Positions 34,301-42,883 of a stretch of 64,000 nucleotides of DNA are shown piece by piece. Each line of letters begins with the position of its first letter. Position 1 is the first letter of the stretch. A program made the translations under genes and the position numbers. A model generated the notes under the pieces. It did no database searches and was not told where the DNA came from. It was given only the letters and a program-made list of their open reading frames with translations. Source of the stretch: Novosphingobium sediminicola (GTDB lineage: Bacteria > Pseudomonadota > Alphaproteobacteria > Sphingomonadales > Sphingomonadaceae); NCBI RefSeq assembly GCF_014196525.1, contig NZ_JACIDX010000001.1:186001-250000 (forward strand). The letters are read 5' to 3'.

Positions 34301-34775
34301 CGCGGCGTTTGAGGCGGTGGACGGCCATTTCCGCCGCCTGTTCACCACGCTGTTTCAGGGCGGTCAGGCACATCTGGCGCTGGTCGATTCGGATGATCCG
34401 CTGGAGGCAGGACTGGAGATTTTCGCCCAGCCGCCGGGCAAGCGGCTGCAATCGCTGACTTTGCTGTCGGGCGGTGAACAGGCGTTGACGGCGGTGGCCC
34501 TGATCTTTGCGCTGTTCCTGACCAATCCCTCGCCGATTTGCGTGCTGGACGAGGTGGACGCGCCGCTGGATGATGCCAATATCGAGCGCTTCTGCGACCT
34601 GCTGGAGGCGATGACGCGCGAGACGGAAACGCGCTATCTGGTCGTCACCCACAATGCCGTGACGATGAGCCGGATGCACCGCCTGTTTGGCGTGACCATG
34701 GTGGAGCGCGGCGTGTCGCGGCTGGTCAGTGTGGATCTGAGCGCGGCCGAGCAATTGCTGGCTGAGGCAAGCTAA
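31353..34775 (+). CDS. smc: Chromosome segregation ATPase SMC
   Basis: A 1140-residue SMC protein that loads onto and organises the chromosome with ScpA and ScpB. Walker A is GPNGCGKS (31-38), followed by long Ala/Glu/Arg-rich coiled-coil arms around a compact hinge (about 500-600). The C-terminal head has the signature LLSGGEQALTAVAL and Walker B VLDEVDAPLDDAN. Length is typical. The extreme Ala/Arg/Glu codon bias produces long antisense open frames that I reject. Its stop overlaps the ubiA stop by 4 nt. scpA and scpB are not in the window. Confidence 0.96.
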   Translation: MRFRRLKLSGFKSFVEPAELRIEPGLTGVVGPNGCGKSNLLEAIRWVMGESSPKSLRGGGMEDVIFAGTATRPPRDFAEVILSAHDSAGEELEVVRRIERGAGSAYRINGRDARQKDVALVFADAATGAHSPALVSQGRIAAVINARPAERRAMLEEAAGIAGLHVRRRDAEQKLRATEANLARLEDLMSGLEARIAGLRRQARTAERYRHLSEQIRVAEARVLFARWREAAQAADHARAEAKQAEECATAAQARADAAQTAQAKAAQAAIATREALSIAREAASANTHRLATLNSQWEAAQAKLTDLDRQQARLEADRSEADRLTHDAAQALQRLQLELDEARARLAQAEAERPAMAQALQEADSNARAAEIAYAQANAEQARVEAEWRVAEAEIAQARTRCARAEADLARNGEALAALDRAGDPLADLAAATARRDEAGARLTQAREKLNASQERRAALLSQRDAAASALSAARADLAGIEREFQALQRDRETRAKAQKNAAGRRLALDHVRAAPGYERALAAVLGRDAKAPLGEAGAEGRFWTGAAPPVPVAQSLAAHVPDCPEELAARLALVWVDEDDDGRALAPGEWLVTRAGHVRRWDGFVARGEGAAEAARMEADNRFLALEAQIPPLREALARAEAEAGAVAGALAQAQNEAAGFERDVAAAVDAERAALRAMDAAEAARDRAAARRAELQTAALDLTQQRDAARGEQEAALERRSALPAPDTGRAMLEAARLRHEAARSNHQSATALLATQDQNMAVARERVHAQSGEIRNWQNRASDAAKRLAQMAGRIEEIAQERAVHAARPAAIRVEMDGLEQEQQALSQAQIQAESAMTQAGREATEAERELAGAQEALLAAREARAGALARSENENERRAEFNRASGERFQCPPPLLPPRFGFAEAEVGAAGEESRAMDRWAADRERLGPVNLVAAQELAAAEERAGESIRERAELAEAVNRLRGSIGNLNREGRERLRAAFEAVDGHFRRLFTTLFQGGQAHLALVDSDDPLEAGLEIFAQPPGKRLQSLTLLSGGEQALTAVALIFALFLTNPSPICVLDEVDAPLDDANIERFCDLLEAMTRETETRYLVVTHNAVTMSRMHRLFGVTMVERGVSRLVSVDLSAAEQLLAEAS

Positions 34776-35683
34776 GCGTTTCCGACCACCAGACAGGCCA
34801 GCGCCATCAGGAACCCGGCAAACCGGTTCGACCGAAATCGCGCCAGCGCATTGCCGCCATCATCCTGTTTCAGCGTACACACCTGCCACAGGAAATGCAG
34901 CCCCACCGGCAGCAGCGCCAGCAAGGCCAGCGCATCCCCCCGCGCCATCCACAAGGCCCCCGCCCAGCAGCCCAGCGCCATCGTATAAAGCGCGCCCACG
35001 CCCGCATGCACATGCCGCCCAAAGGACAGCGCCGAGGAACCGATGCCGACCAGCGCATCGTCCTCGCGATCCTGCAGCGCATAGATAGTGTCATAGGCCA
35101 TGCACCACGCCCAGCAGCCCGCATAGAGCATGCCCAGCGCGCCCAGCCCTTCGAACCCGCGCATCTCGACCCAGCCGACCGGCGCGCCCCATGTGAAGAC
35201 CAGCCCCAGCCACGCCTGCGGCCAGCCGGTGATCCGCTTCATAAAGGGATAGGCCGCAACCAGCGCCAGCGAGCCCAGCGCCACCAATTGCGCCTGCCAA
35301 CGCAGTTGCAGCAGCACGACAAGGCCGATCAGACACAGACCGATAAGCCATGCCCATGCCGATTTCTTGCTCACCCGCCCGCTGGCAATCGGGCGCAGGG
35401 CCGTGCGCGCCACGCGGCGGTCGATATCGACATCAACAATATCGTTGTAAACACAACCCGCCCCGCGCATCGCCACACTGCCCAGCAGGAGCCAGAGCAG
35501 CAGGCCCCAGCGCGCCGCGCCGCCGCCCAGCAACACGCCCCACGCGCAGGGCCAGAACAGCAGCCACCAGCCGATCGGCCGATCCAGCCGGGCCAGAGAG
35601 GCATAATCGCGCGCCGCGGCGGGCAGCAGCCCCATGATCCCGCGATGCTCGCTGTCGGGTACGATCTGGACGGTTTCGCTCAT
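34772..35683 (-). CDS. ubiA: 4-hydroxybenzoate polyprenyltransferase
   Basis: A polytopic inner-membrane prenyltransferase that attaches the isoprenoid tail to 4-hydroxybenzoate in ubiquinone synthesis. The 303-residue protein has the first Mg-diphosphate motif NDIVDVDID followed by RRVARTALRPI, a second Asp-rich motif in YALQDREDD, and about eight hydrophobic helices. ATG at 35683 is used; an in-frame ATG at 35695 is equally possible. It is divergent from rsmE. Confidence 0.94.
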   Translation of the reverse strand: MSETVQIVPDSEHRGIMGLLPAAARDYASLARLDRPIGWWLLFWPCAWGVLLGGGAARWGLLLWLLLGSVAMRGAGCVYNDIVDVDIDRRVARTALRPIASGRVSKKSAWAWLIGLCLIGLVVLLQLRWQAQLVALGSLALVAAYPFMKRITGWPQAWLGLVFTWGAPVGWVEMRGFEGLGALGMLYAGCWAWCMAYDTIYALQDREDDALVGIGSSALSFGRHVHAGVGALYTMALGCWAGALWMARGDALALLALLPVGLHFLWQVCTLKQDDGGNALARFRSNRFAGFLMALACLVVGNA

Positions 35684-35731
35684 GCGCCATGCCATAGCGC
35701 GACGCTCCGCAATCGGCTAGAGCGCGAGCCT

Positions 35732-36496
35732 ATGAGCGATCATCTTCCAGCTACTCCCGCTTGGCCCCCGCGCAGCGCGCCGCGCCTGTTTGTCGAAACG
35801 CCCCTCTCGCAAGGGGCACAGGTCAGCATCGACGGGCCGCAGGCGCATTATCTGGGCCGCGTTATGCGCGTGGGGCCGGGCGATGCGGTCATCCTGTGCG
35901 ATGATGTGTCGGGCGAATGGGCAGCGCGCGCCATCTCGGTGGGCAAGCGCGATCTGGTGCTGGAATGCGTGGACCTGCTGCGCGGGCGTGAGGCGGTGCC
36001 CGATTTCACGCTTTGCGCAGGGCTGCTCAAAAAGGACCGCTTCGATCTGGTGTTGGAAAAGGCCTGCGAGCTGGGAGTACGCCATATTCAGCCGGTGCTG
36101 ACGCGGCGCTGCGTGGCGGATAAATTGAACCTCGATCGCGCCCGCGCCACATTGATTGAGGCGGCCGAACAATGTGCGCGCACCGCCCTGCCCACGATTG
36201 CCGCGCCGATGCGTTTGGATGCTTTGCTGCGCGACTGGGAAGCGCCGCGCGCCCTGTTCTTTGCCGATGAACAGGGCGGCGCGCCCGCACTGGCCACATT
36301 TGCCGCCCATTCCGGCCCTGCCGCGCTGCTGACCGGGCCGGAGGGGGGCTTTACCGACGAGGAGCGCGCCGCCATCCGCGCCCATACATCGGCCCGTGCG
36401 ATAACGCTGGGACCGCGCATTTTGCGGGGAGAAACGGCCTGTATCGCGGCCACCGCCCTGTGGATGGGCGGCATGGGTGACTGGTCGACCGACTGA
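35732..36496 (+). CDS. rsmE: 16S rRNA (uracil-1498-N3)-methyltransferase
   Basis: Methylates U1498 of 16S rRNA using S-adenosylmethionine. The 254-residue protein has an N-terminal PUA-like domain (HYLGRVMRVGPGDAV) and a C-terminal SPOUT knot with LLTGPEGGFTDEE and TLGPRILRGETA. ATG at 35732 was chosen because the domain begins soon after; the longer open frame upstream is antisense to ubiA. gshA follows 64 nt downstream on the same strand. Confidence 0.94.
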   Translation: MSDHLPATPAWPPRSAPRLFVETPLSQGAQVSIDGPQAHYLGRVMRVGPGDAVILCDDVSGEWAARAISVGKRDLVLECVDLLRGREAVPDFTLCAGLLKKDRFDLVLEKACELGVRHIQPVLTRRCVADKLNLDRARATLIEAAEQCARTALPTIAAPMRLDALLRDWEAPRALFFADEQGGAPALATFAAHSGPAALLTGPEGGFTDEERAAIRAHTSARAITLGPRILRGETACIAATALWMGGMGDWSTD

Positions 36497-36560
36497 CAAC
36501 GTAAGGTGAATAGATTTTCTCGCTGGCGCAAAGTGTTTTGGCCCACTAGGAAGTCGCGCC

Positions 36561-37931
36561 ATGAGCACTCGCGAAGCGACCGACCAGCATGATCCCCTGA
36601 TTTCCGGGCTGGATCAACTTGCCCATCCGATGCAGGAGGGCGAGAAACCGCGCGCCCAATGGCGCATCGGCACAGAGCATGAAAAGATTGTCTATCGCGG
36701 CGCGGATCGCCACGCCCCGGCCTATGACGAGGCTGGCGGTATTCGCGACCTGCTGATGGGGCTGAAGCCCTATGGCTGGAGCGAGATCATGGAGGGCGAT
36801 CACGTCATCGCCCTCAAGGGCAGCGATGGCGCGGTCAGCCTTGAACCGGCAGGTCAGATCGAATTGTCGGGCGCACCGCTGGAAAATCTGCACGAAACCG
36901 ACGCCGAAACCCGCCGCCATCTCGATCAGGTCAAGGCCGTGGGCGCGGCCAGCGATCTGGGCTTCCTCAGCCTTGGCCTTTACCCGGACAAGCGGCGCGA
37001 CGAATTGCCGATCATGCCCAAGGGCCGCTATGACATCATGCTGCGCCATATGCCGCGCGTGGGGTCGATGGGGCTGGACATGATGCTGCGCACCTGCACC
37101 ATCCAGACCAATCTGGATTACAGCAGCGAAGCCGACATGGTGCAGAAGTTCCGCGTTTCGCTGGCCCTGCAACCTTTGGCCACCGCGCTTTTCGCCAATT
37201 CGCCTTTCCTTGAAGGCAAGCCCAACGGCTACCTCTCCTATCGCAGCCACATCTGGTCGGACACCGATCCGGCGCGAACGGGCATGTTGCCCTTCGTGTT
37301 CGAGGATGGTTTCGGATACGAGCGCTATGTCGATTATATGCTTGATGTGCCGATGTATTTTGTGTTCCGCGATGGCAAATATATCGATGCTGCGGGCCAG
37401 TCCTTCCGCGACTTCCTGAATGGCCAACTGCCCGCCCTGCCCGGCGAGCGCCCGACGATTGGCGACTGGCAGGATCACCTTTCGACCGCCTTCCCCGAAG
37501 TTCGCCTCAAGAGCTTCCTCGAAATGCGCGGCGCCGATGGCGGGCCGGTCGAACGGATCGTGGCGCTGCCCGCGCTCTGGGTCGGGCTGCTTTACGATCA
37601 GGGCGCGCTGGATGCCGCATGGGATCTGGTCAAGGGCTGGAGCATGGAGGAGCGCGAGATCCTGCGTTCCGGCGTGCCCAAGCTAGCGCTGGATGCGCCG
37701 ATTGCCGGGGGCCGGTTGGGCGACATCGCGGGCGAAGTGCTGGCGATTGCCCGCGCCGGTCTGAAATCACGCGCACGGTTGAACGGCGAGGGCGCGGATG
37801 AAACCCGCTATCTCGACCCGCTCGACGAAATCGTGGCCAGCGGCAAGGTGCCTGCCCAGCTCTGGCTGGACCGCTATCATGGCGAATGGGGCGGCGACCT
37901 CAGCCGCGTTTACGACGAAGCCAGCTTCTAA
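36561..37931 (+). CDS. gshA: Glutamate-cysteine ligase (GCS2/plant type)
   Basis: The ATP-dependent first step of glutathione synthesis. The 456-residue protein is of the GCS2 type found in plants and alphaproteobacteria, with RIGTEHEKIVY near residue 37, EPAGQIELSGAP near 100, and the long central MPRVGSMGLDMMLRTCTIQ segment. Length is typical. Glutathione links it functionally to S-formylglutathione hydrolase at 4499-5338. Its stop overlaps the stop of the convergent methyltransferase by 4 nt. Confidence 0.94.
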   Translation: MSTREATDQHDPLISGLDQLAHPMQEGEKPRAQWRIGTEHEKIVYRGADRHAPAYDEAGGIRDLLMGLKPYGWSEIMEGDHVIALKGSDGAVSLEPAGQIELSGAPLENLHETDAETRRHLDQVKAVGAASDLGFLSLGLYPDKRRDELPIMPKGRYDIMLRHMPRVGSMGLDMMLRTCTIQTNLDYSSEADMVQKFRVSLALQPLATALFANSPFLEGKPNGYLSYRSHIWSDTDPARTGMLPFVFEDGFGYERYVDYMLDVPMYFVFRDGKYIDAAGQSFRDFLNGQLPALPGERPTIGDWQDHLSTAFPEVRLKSFLEMRGADGGPVERIVALPALWVGLLYDQGALDAAWDLVKGWSMEEREILRSGVPKLALDAPIAGGRLGDIAGEVLAIARAGLKSRARLNGEGADETRYLDPLDEIVASGKVPAQLWLDRYHGEWGGDLSRVYDEASF

Positions 37932-39232
37932 ACTATCCGCTTGAGCAGGCGCGTGATCGGCGCGCCTGTTTCGGCCCATACCCAATATTGGCGGTATTTG
38001 GTGTCCTGCGCCAACAGATGCCGCTCCTCGGTCTTGGCCCGCCACCAATAGACCGCGCTGACCATCGCAAGAATCGCGGTATTGCGCATGCAATCTACCA
38101 GCGATCCGGTGGGGCTGAGAAAGGGCAGCGTCACCGACCACCAGAACAGGTTTTTAGACACATAGGCCGGATGGCGCGTCAGCCGATAAGGCCCATGGGT
38201 AATGACCCCGCGATAGGTCAGATTGGAAAAGCGCAGGCCGAACACCATCGTCGCCCAGCCGTAAACGCCCGTAAGCGCCACCAACCACGCTCCCCAACCC
38301 CATAGCGCCCATTCATGCCCGGCCAGCCATTGCGACCATTCCGCCGTGCCGGGGTGATAATCGAGCGGCCCATTGCCCCCCATCATGATGAAGGGCGGAT
38401 AGCACACCAGCGCCGCCGCCCAGCCATCGAGATAGGGATTAGCGCTGCGAATATGCGCGTCCAAGGGGCGCAGGGTGAAGAGATAACCCGCCGTGCCGAT
38501 CTGCACGTCAATCATGAAAAGCCACGTAATCAGCCAGTTGGTCAGAGCCACCGGATCGCCCAACCCGGCCCCGTCGAAATGCACCACCGCCGCAAACCCG
38601 CCCGGCAGGATCGAGAGCATAAAGGCCGTGAAAAACCCCTTCACCGCCCAGCGCCGCGCATGGAGCAGCACCTGCCCCCCATCGGCCCCATCCCGGCCCA
38701 GAACCCACGCTCCGCAATGCCACGCCCCATCGCGCGGATCGATCAGCACCCGGTCCAGCCACAAGACATAGGGCACCGAAAGCAAGGCCAGCGGCACCAC
38801 GCCCAAGCCGATCAGGCGGATGCCGAACAGCCAAGGCTCCTGCCAATAAAAGCGGAACAGGCAATAGGCCGTGCCGATCACCGCCCATGTCGCCCACAGG
38901 CCCACCAGCTTGACCGCGCTGATGCCCAGCACATCGCGCAAGGGGCGAGGATGAGTCCAGTCGATGCCGGTCGAGACCCGCCGATGCACGTTATCCACCA
39001 GCACCGACCACAGGGCCATCGCGCCCGAGGTCAGCGCCAGCGCCATCACCGCCGCATAGGGCCCGGCCAAAGGCTCGCGCGGCCCGCCCAGATCAAGCGC
39101 GGCAGCCACCATCGGCCATGACCGGCAAACCATCACCCAGGCCACCAACACGGCCAACCCCACCAGCCCGACTCCGGCGGAAACATCGCTTTGCGGTCTG
39201 GCCACAACAGAAGGGCTGGCGGAACAATCCAT
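37928..39232 (-). CDS. Polytopic membrane protein with ICMT/PEMT-like methyltransferase domain
   Basis: A protein of about 434 residues with many hydrophobic helices. The C-terminal part (about residues 320-430) carries HGPYRLTRHPAYVSKNLFWW and TEERHLL...YRQYW, the signature of isoprenylcysteine-carboxyl and phospholipid methyltransferase-like enzymes that use S-adenosylmethionine at the membrane. The larger N-terminal membrane part is not one I recognise. Substrate unknown. The start is uncertain: ATG 39232 and GTG 39253 lie within or before a terminator-like hairpin, and a GTG at 39163 has GGAG 8 nt upstream and may be the real start. Confidence 0.7.
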   Translation of the reverse strand: MDCSASPSVVARPQSDVSAGVGLVGLAVLVAWVMVCRSWPMVAAALDLGGPREPLAGPYAAVMALALTSGAMALWSVLVDNVHRRVSTGIDWTHPRPLRDVLGISAVKLVGLWATWAVIGTAYCLFRFYWQEPWLFGIRLIGLGVVPLALLSVPYVLWLDRVLIDPRDGAWHCGAWVLGRDGADGGQVLLHARRWAVKGFFTAFMLSILPGGFAAVVHFDGAGLGDPVALTNWLITWLFMIDVQIGTAGYLFTLRPLDAHIRSANPYLDGWAAALVCYPPFIMMGGNGPLDYHPGTAEWSQWLAGHEWALWGWGAWLVALTGVYGWATMVFGLRFSNLTYRGVITHGPYRLTRHPAYVSKNLFWWSVTLPFLSPTGSLVDCMRNTAILAMVSAVYWWRAKTEERHLLAQDTKYRQYWVWAETGAPITRLLKRIV

Positions 39233-39243
39233 TCCGCCAGCCC
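39213..39243 (-). terminator. Perfect 12-bp hairpin after bamB
   Basis: GGGCTGGCGGAA (39213-39224) and TTCCGCCAGCCC (39232-39243) form a perfect inverted repeat with a 7-nt loop, 34 nt after the bamB stop on the minus strand. It is followed there by TTCTGTTGTGG, a weak T-rich run. It overlaps the possible start codon of the next gene. Confidence 0.65.
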
Positions 39244-39276
39244 TAACAGCCACTGGTTAAGAGTGCGGAAACGTTC

Positions 39277-40635
39277 TTACTTCAACGCGGTAATCCGGCC
39301 GGAATCGTCCAGCAGATAAAGGATGCCGTTGGCCACGATCGGAGCCAGCGTGATCGGCGCCTTGACCTCGGTATAGAACTTGGAAACGCCGTCCATCGCG
39401 CTCACCACATGGACCTCGCCCCGGCTGTTGGCTACCCATAGGCGGTCGCCCGCCAGCACCGGGCCGGTCCAGAAGATCGGGCCTTCCTTCTTCTTGGGCT
39501 TGGTCCAGCGGTTGAGCTGGGCCACCCAGCGCACCTTGCCGCTGGCCTTGGAAATGCACAGCAGCTTGGCTTCGTCGGTCAGCGTAAAGATCCAGTCGCC
39601 CGCAATCGCCGGGGTGGAAATGCCCGCCAGATTCAGCTCCCACAGGCGCTGACCGGTCACGAGTTCATAGGCCGCCATACGCCCGCCCTGACCCAGCGCA
39701 TAGATGCGGCCACGGTCGATGATCGGATCGGCGTCAATATCGGTCAACACGCCCACCGAGGTGGAGAGCGACGTGCGCGAAAGCGCGTCATTCCACAAGG
39801 TCCGGCCATTTTCATAGCGATAGGCGATCAGTTCCCCGGTCGAAAAACCGGCGACCACCGAACCCTGACCCGCCGCCGGCGCAGCGACGCCAAACACGCC
39901 CGTCGCGCCCAGCGAAGCCGCTTCCTGCCACAGGCCGGTGCCGTCCTCGATCTTGAGCGCGTGGATCTCGTTATTCTGCGTCATCACATAGACCGCGCCA
40001 AAGGCCACCGTAGGCGATCCGCGCAGCGGGCCTGCGGGGCGTACCTTCCATGCGATCTTGCCGGTCTTGGCATCCAGCGCGGCAACATCGCCTACGCCCG
40101 TCGTCACATAGACGCGGCCCGAATCATACGAAGCGCCGCCGCCGAACACCGCCTCGCCCGCGCCGCCCGTAACCTGCAGCGTCTGGGTCCATTGCGGAGC
40201 GCCCGTGGCAGCATCAAAGGCGTGCAGCACGCCATCGGTGTCGAACACAAACATCGAGCCGCCGCCGATCACCGGCGAAGCGCCCAGACGGCGCCGCTCG
40301 TTCGAGCCGGCCACGCGCACTTCCCAGATCGGCTTGGGGCTCTCGCCCAGCGTCAGGTTGCCGTAGCTCTTCGAAGCCGAACCGCCCGGCTGCGCCCATT
40401 CGGTATTGGGCTGGGCCAGAGGCAGCACGACCGCCATCGTGGCAATGTCCATATCCGCCTGCGCCGAGGATTCGACGCGGCTCAGGATCGGTTCGCGCTT
40501 GCCGGTGGTGGGCGTGGTCGGCTTGGGCTTGCGGCCCAGCTTGGGCCCGCCGCCGCAGGCCGACAGCGCGGCGATCAGCGCCACCGACAGCAGCGCACGG
40601 CCCGGATTACGACGGAAGGAGGCAAGAGACTTCAT
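39277..40635 (-). CDS. bamB: Outer-membrane assembly lipoprotein BamB
   Basis: A 452-residue lipoprotein (lipobox LSAC, Cys near residue 27) with an eight-bladed PQQ-type beta-propeller. Blades are recognisable by repeats such as GGSMFVFDTDGVLHAFDAAT, VYVTTGVGDVAALDAKTG and LLCISKASGKV. BamB is the Bam-complex scaffold that helps insert outer-membrane beta-barrels, such as the autotransporter earlier in this window. It is 32 nt downstream of the yfgM-like gene, the same pairing as in E. coli, and a hairpin follows. Confidence 0.92.
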   Translation of the reverse strand: MKSLASFRRNPGRALLSVALIAALSACGGGPKLGRKPKPTTPTTGKREPILSRVESSAQADMDIATMAVVLPLAQPNTEWAQPGGSASKSYGNLTLGESPKPIWEVRVAGSNERRRLGASPVIGGGSMFVFDTDGVLHAFDAATGAPQWTQTLQVTGGAGEAVFGGGASYDSGRVYVTTGVGDVAALDAKTGKIAWKVRPAGPLRGSPTVAFGAVYVMTQNNEIHALKIEDGTGLWQEAASLGATGVFGVAAPAAGQGSVVAGFSTGELIAYRYENGRTLWNDALSRTSLSTSVGVLTDIDADPIIDRGRIYALGQGGRMAAYELVTGQRLWELNLAGISTPAIAGDWIFTLTDEAKLLCISKASGKVRWVAQLNRWTKPKKKEGPIFWTGPVLAGDRLWVANSRGEVHVVSAMDGVSKFYTEVKAPITLAPIVANGILYLLDDSGRITALK

Positions 40636-40667
40636 GAGGCAGGTCCTTAAGGTCCGTCAGGAATGGA

Positions 40668-41600
40668 TCAGGGCTGAGTGGGGGCGGGAGCCGCAGGCGT
40701 CGCGGCGCCGGGCTTGCCCACCATCAGGGGGATTTCGGGCGTGGCCGCCTTGGGCTTTGCCGCCTTGGCGGGCGCAGGGGCCGCGACCGGTGCAGGAGCG
40801 GGGGCGGCCTCAACCGGCGCGGCGGCCGCAGGAGCGGCGCCCGGCTGGGGCGTGTTCAACTCAATCGGGCGGGCGACATCGTCCACCGCGTCAAAGCCCA
40901 ACTGGCTGGCAACCTGGCGCACGCGGGCGCGCAGAGATTCGGGCTGGTCCTTGTCCTTGGCAATCGCGCCGAACAGCGGCGAGGCCAGCTCCTTCTTGCC
41001 CTGCTTCAGATAGGCCATGCCCAGCAATTCGCCCGCCGCGCCAAACCACGGCGCGCCCGGCGCGGCCAGAGGCTTGAGCTTGGCGACTATTTCATCGGGC
41101 TTCATCTGGTCATAGTTCAGCGAAACCTGACGCAGCGTGGCGAAATCACGATAGGTCTGCGGGGCATTGGCGTCGGCGGCCACGGCGGCATAGCGCGTGG
41201 CGGCATCCTGCACCTTGCCCTGCTTGGCCAGCAGGCCCGCCTCGACCAGCCGCGCCACTACGGCCGAGCCGGAATCGCTGCCTGCGGCCAGACCATCGAG
41301 TGTCTTGTTGGCCAGATCCGGGCGGCTCGCCTCGATCTGGTCCAGCGCGATGGTCAGTTGCTCGCCGCGCGTGGCAGCCTGCTGATCCTGATAATGGCCC
41401 CACCACAGATAACCGCCCAGCGCCGCCAGCCCCAGCACCAGCCCGGCGCCGACCGACTTGCCATAGCGGCGGACCGCAGACATCATCTGATCCTCGCGCA
41501 GCGCGTCATCCACCTCGCGCAGGAAGGCATCGCCCTGCTGGGCCTGTTGTGCGGCCAACTGCTGGGCGCGGGTCTGAGGAGGAGTAGGACGCAGGGCCAA
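40668..41600 (-). CDS. YfgM-like TPR membrane protein
   Basis: A 310-residue protein with a cytosolic N-terminal segment, one transmembrane helix (about 48-66), a periplasmic TPR-like domain (about 75-235) and a long Ala/Pro-rich tail (about 240-310) with many AAPAPAP repeats. YfgM associates with SecYEG and periplasmic chaperones. The start is TTG at 41600 with AGGAAG upstream; the next Met is at residue 39, just before the membrane helix, so the start is moderately sure. The Pro-rich tail is an addition compared with E. coli YfgM. Confidence 0.82.
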   Translation of the reverse strand: MALRPTPPQTRAQQLAAQQAQQGDAFLREVDDALREDQMMSAVRRYGKSVGAGLVLGLAALGGYLWWGHYQDQQAATRGEQLTIALDQIEASRPDLANKTLDGLAAGSDSGSAVVARLVEAGLLAKQGKVQDAATRYAAVAADANAPQTYRDFATLRQVSLNYDQMKPDEIVAKLKPLAAPGAPWFGAAGELLGMAYLKQGKKELASPLFGAIAKDKDQPESLRARVRQVASQLGFDAVDDVARPIELNTPQPGAAPAAAAPVEAAPAPAPVAAPAPAKAAKPKAATPEIPLMVGKPGAATPAAPAPTQP

Positions 41601-41740
41601 GGGACTTCACTTCCTGATCATCGATGCGGGCGAAAAAGTCACACCGCGTGTAAAAAAACGAAACTGCCGTTTAGCGGATGGGCCGGGCTTTTCAACGCCA
41701 ATGAGACAATCGGCGAGACGGTCCGGCAACAGATCGGCAA

Positions 41741-42883
41741 TTAAGGGAAACTATTGCGTCCCATAGCCCCGGCGTAAAGCGCGCGGTAACGATCGACCAT
41801 GGTCTTTTCGTCATATTCCGCGATGGCCAGCGCGCGATTCGCCTCGCCCACCGCGCGGCGCAGATCCGCGTTCCCCGCCAGATGCGCCAGATGGGCTACG
41901 AAACCGGCCTCATCGCCCGAGGGCGCAATAAAGGCACGGTTTTGCGCCGAGAGCATAGGCACAACATCGCCCACATCCGGGCTGACCACGGCCAGCCCCG
42001 CCGCCATGGCCTCGACCACGCTGATCGGAAACTGCTCGCTGTCAGAAGAAAGCGCGAAAAGGTCGAACAGACCCACCACCTTGGCCGGATCGCCGACATG
42101 ACCGGGCAGATGGACGCGATGCGCAATATCGAGGCGCAGAGCCTCCTCGCGGATCGCCTCGCGCTCCGGCCCATCCCCCGCGATCACCAACTGCCACGGT
42201 TCCGGCAGGCCCGCAAAGGCACGCACCAGACGCGGCAGGTTCTTCACCGGACGCAGCCCCGCCAGCGTGCCCAGCCACAATTCGCCCTTGCGCTTGATCA
42301 CGCGGGGCAGGGCATCCGGCCGGGGCTGCGCCGCATAGGCCGCCGTCCGTATGCCGTTGGGGATGCGGTGGACCTTGCCCTCTGGCTGTTGCCACACGCC
42401 GCGCGCGATACCCTCCAGCCTTTGCGAACAGACAACCAGAGCGCTGGCCCGGCCCAGCGCGATCCGACGATACCAGTTGCGGCTGGACTTCAGGCTGACC
42501 ACCTCGTCCTGATTGAACCCGTCCTCATGGTGAACCAAGGGCGGCAGGCGCAGGATCTGGGCAAACAGAGTGTGGGCCAGCACAGCATCCATCGCGCCGA
42601 AATTATAGGTCAGCACAAGGTCATAATCCGACATCGCGCTGGCCAGAGCGATCAGGCGTTTGGGGCTGGGCTTGCCCTGAAGCGAGGGAAAATCGGTGCC
42701 TGCCTGCCAGCGGATGCCGGGCATGATGCGGCGCGCGGCCTCCATCGCATCGGGCATGGCCGAAACGATCGTGTGGGCCGCCCCCGCGCCAAAAGCGTTG
42801 ATAAGCTGGACGCAGCGCAATTCCTTGCCGCCGGGGTTAAAGCTGGAATGGAGATGCAGGATACGCAAGGGATTCGAACTCAT
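41741..42883 (-). CDS. Family 4 glycosyltransferase (GT-B fold)
   Basis: A 380-residue retaining glycosyltransferase. It has an N-terminal Rossmann domain starting ILHLHSSFNPGGKELR, a central VVCSQRLEGIA and RIPNGI hinge, and a C-terminal nucleotide-sugar domain with GTLAGLRPVKNLPRLVRAF, IAGDGPER and the SSDSEQFPISVVEAMAAGLAVV acidic/EX7E motif. Sugar donor and acceptor are unknown; cell-envelope or exopolysaccharide glycans are likely. Its ATG overlaps the stop of the upstream hydrolase gene by 4 nt. Confidence 0.88.
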   Translation of the reverse strand: MSSNPLRILHLHSSFNPGGKELRCVQLINAFGAGAAHTIVSAMPDAMEAARRIMPGIRWQAGTDFPSLQGKPSPKRLIALASAMSDYDLVLTYNFGAMDAVLAHTLFAQILRLPPLVHHEDGFNQDEVVSLKSSRNWYRRIALGRASALVVCSQRLEGIARGVWQQPEGKVHRIPNGIRTAAYAAQPRPDALPRVIKRKGELWLGTLAGLRPVKNLPRLVRAFAGLPEPWQLVIAGDGPEREAIREEALRLDIAHRVHLPGHVGDPAKVVGLFDLFALSSDSEQFPISVVEAMAAGLAVVSPDVGDVVPMLSAQNRAFIAPSGDEAGFVAHLAHLAGNADLRRAVGEANRALAIAEYDEKTMVDRYRALYAGAMGRNSFP

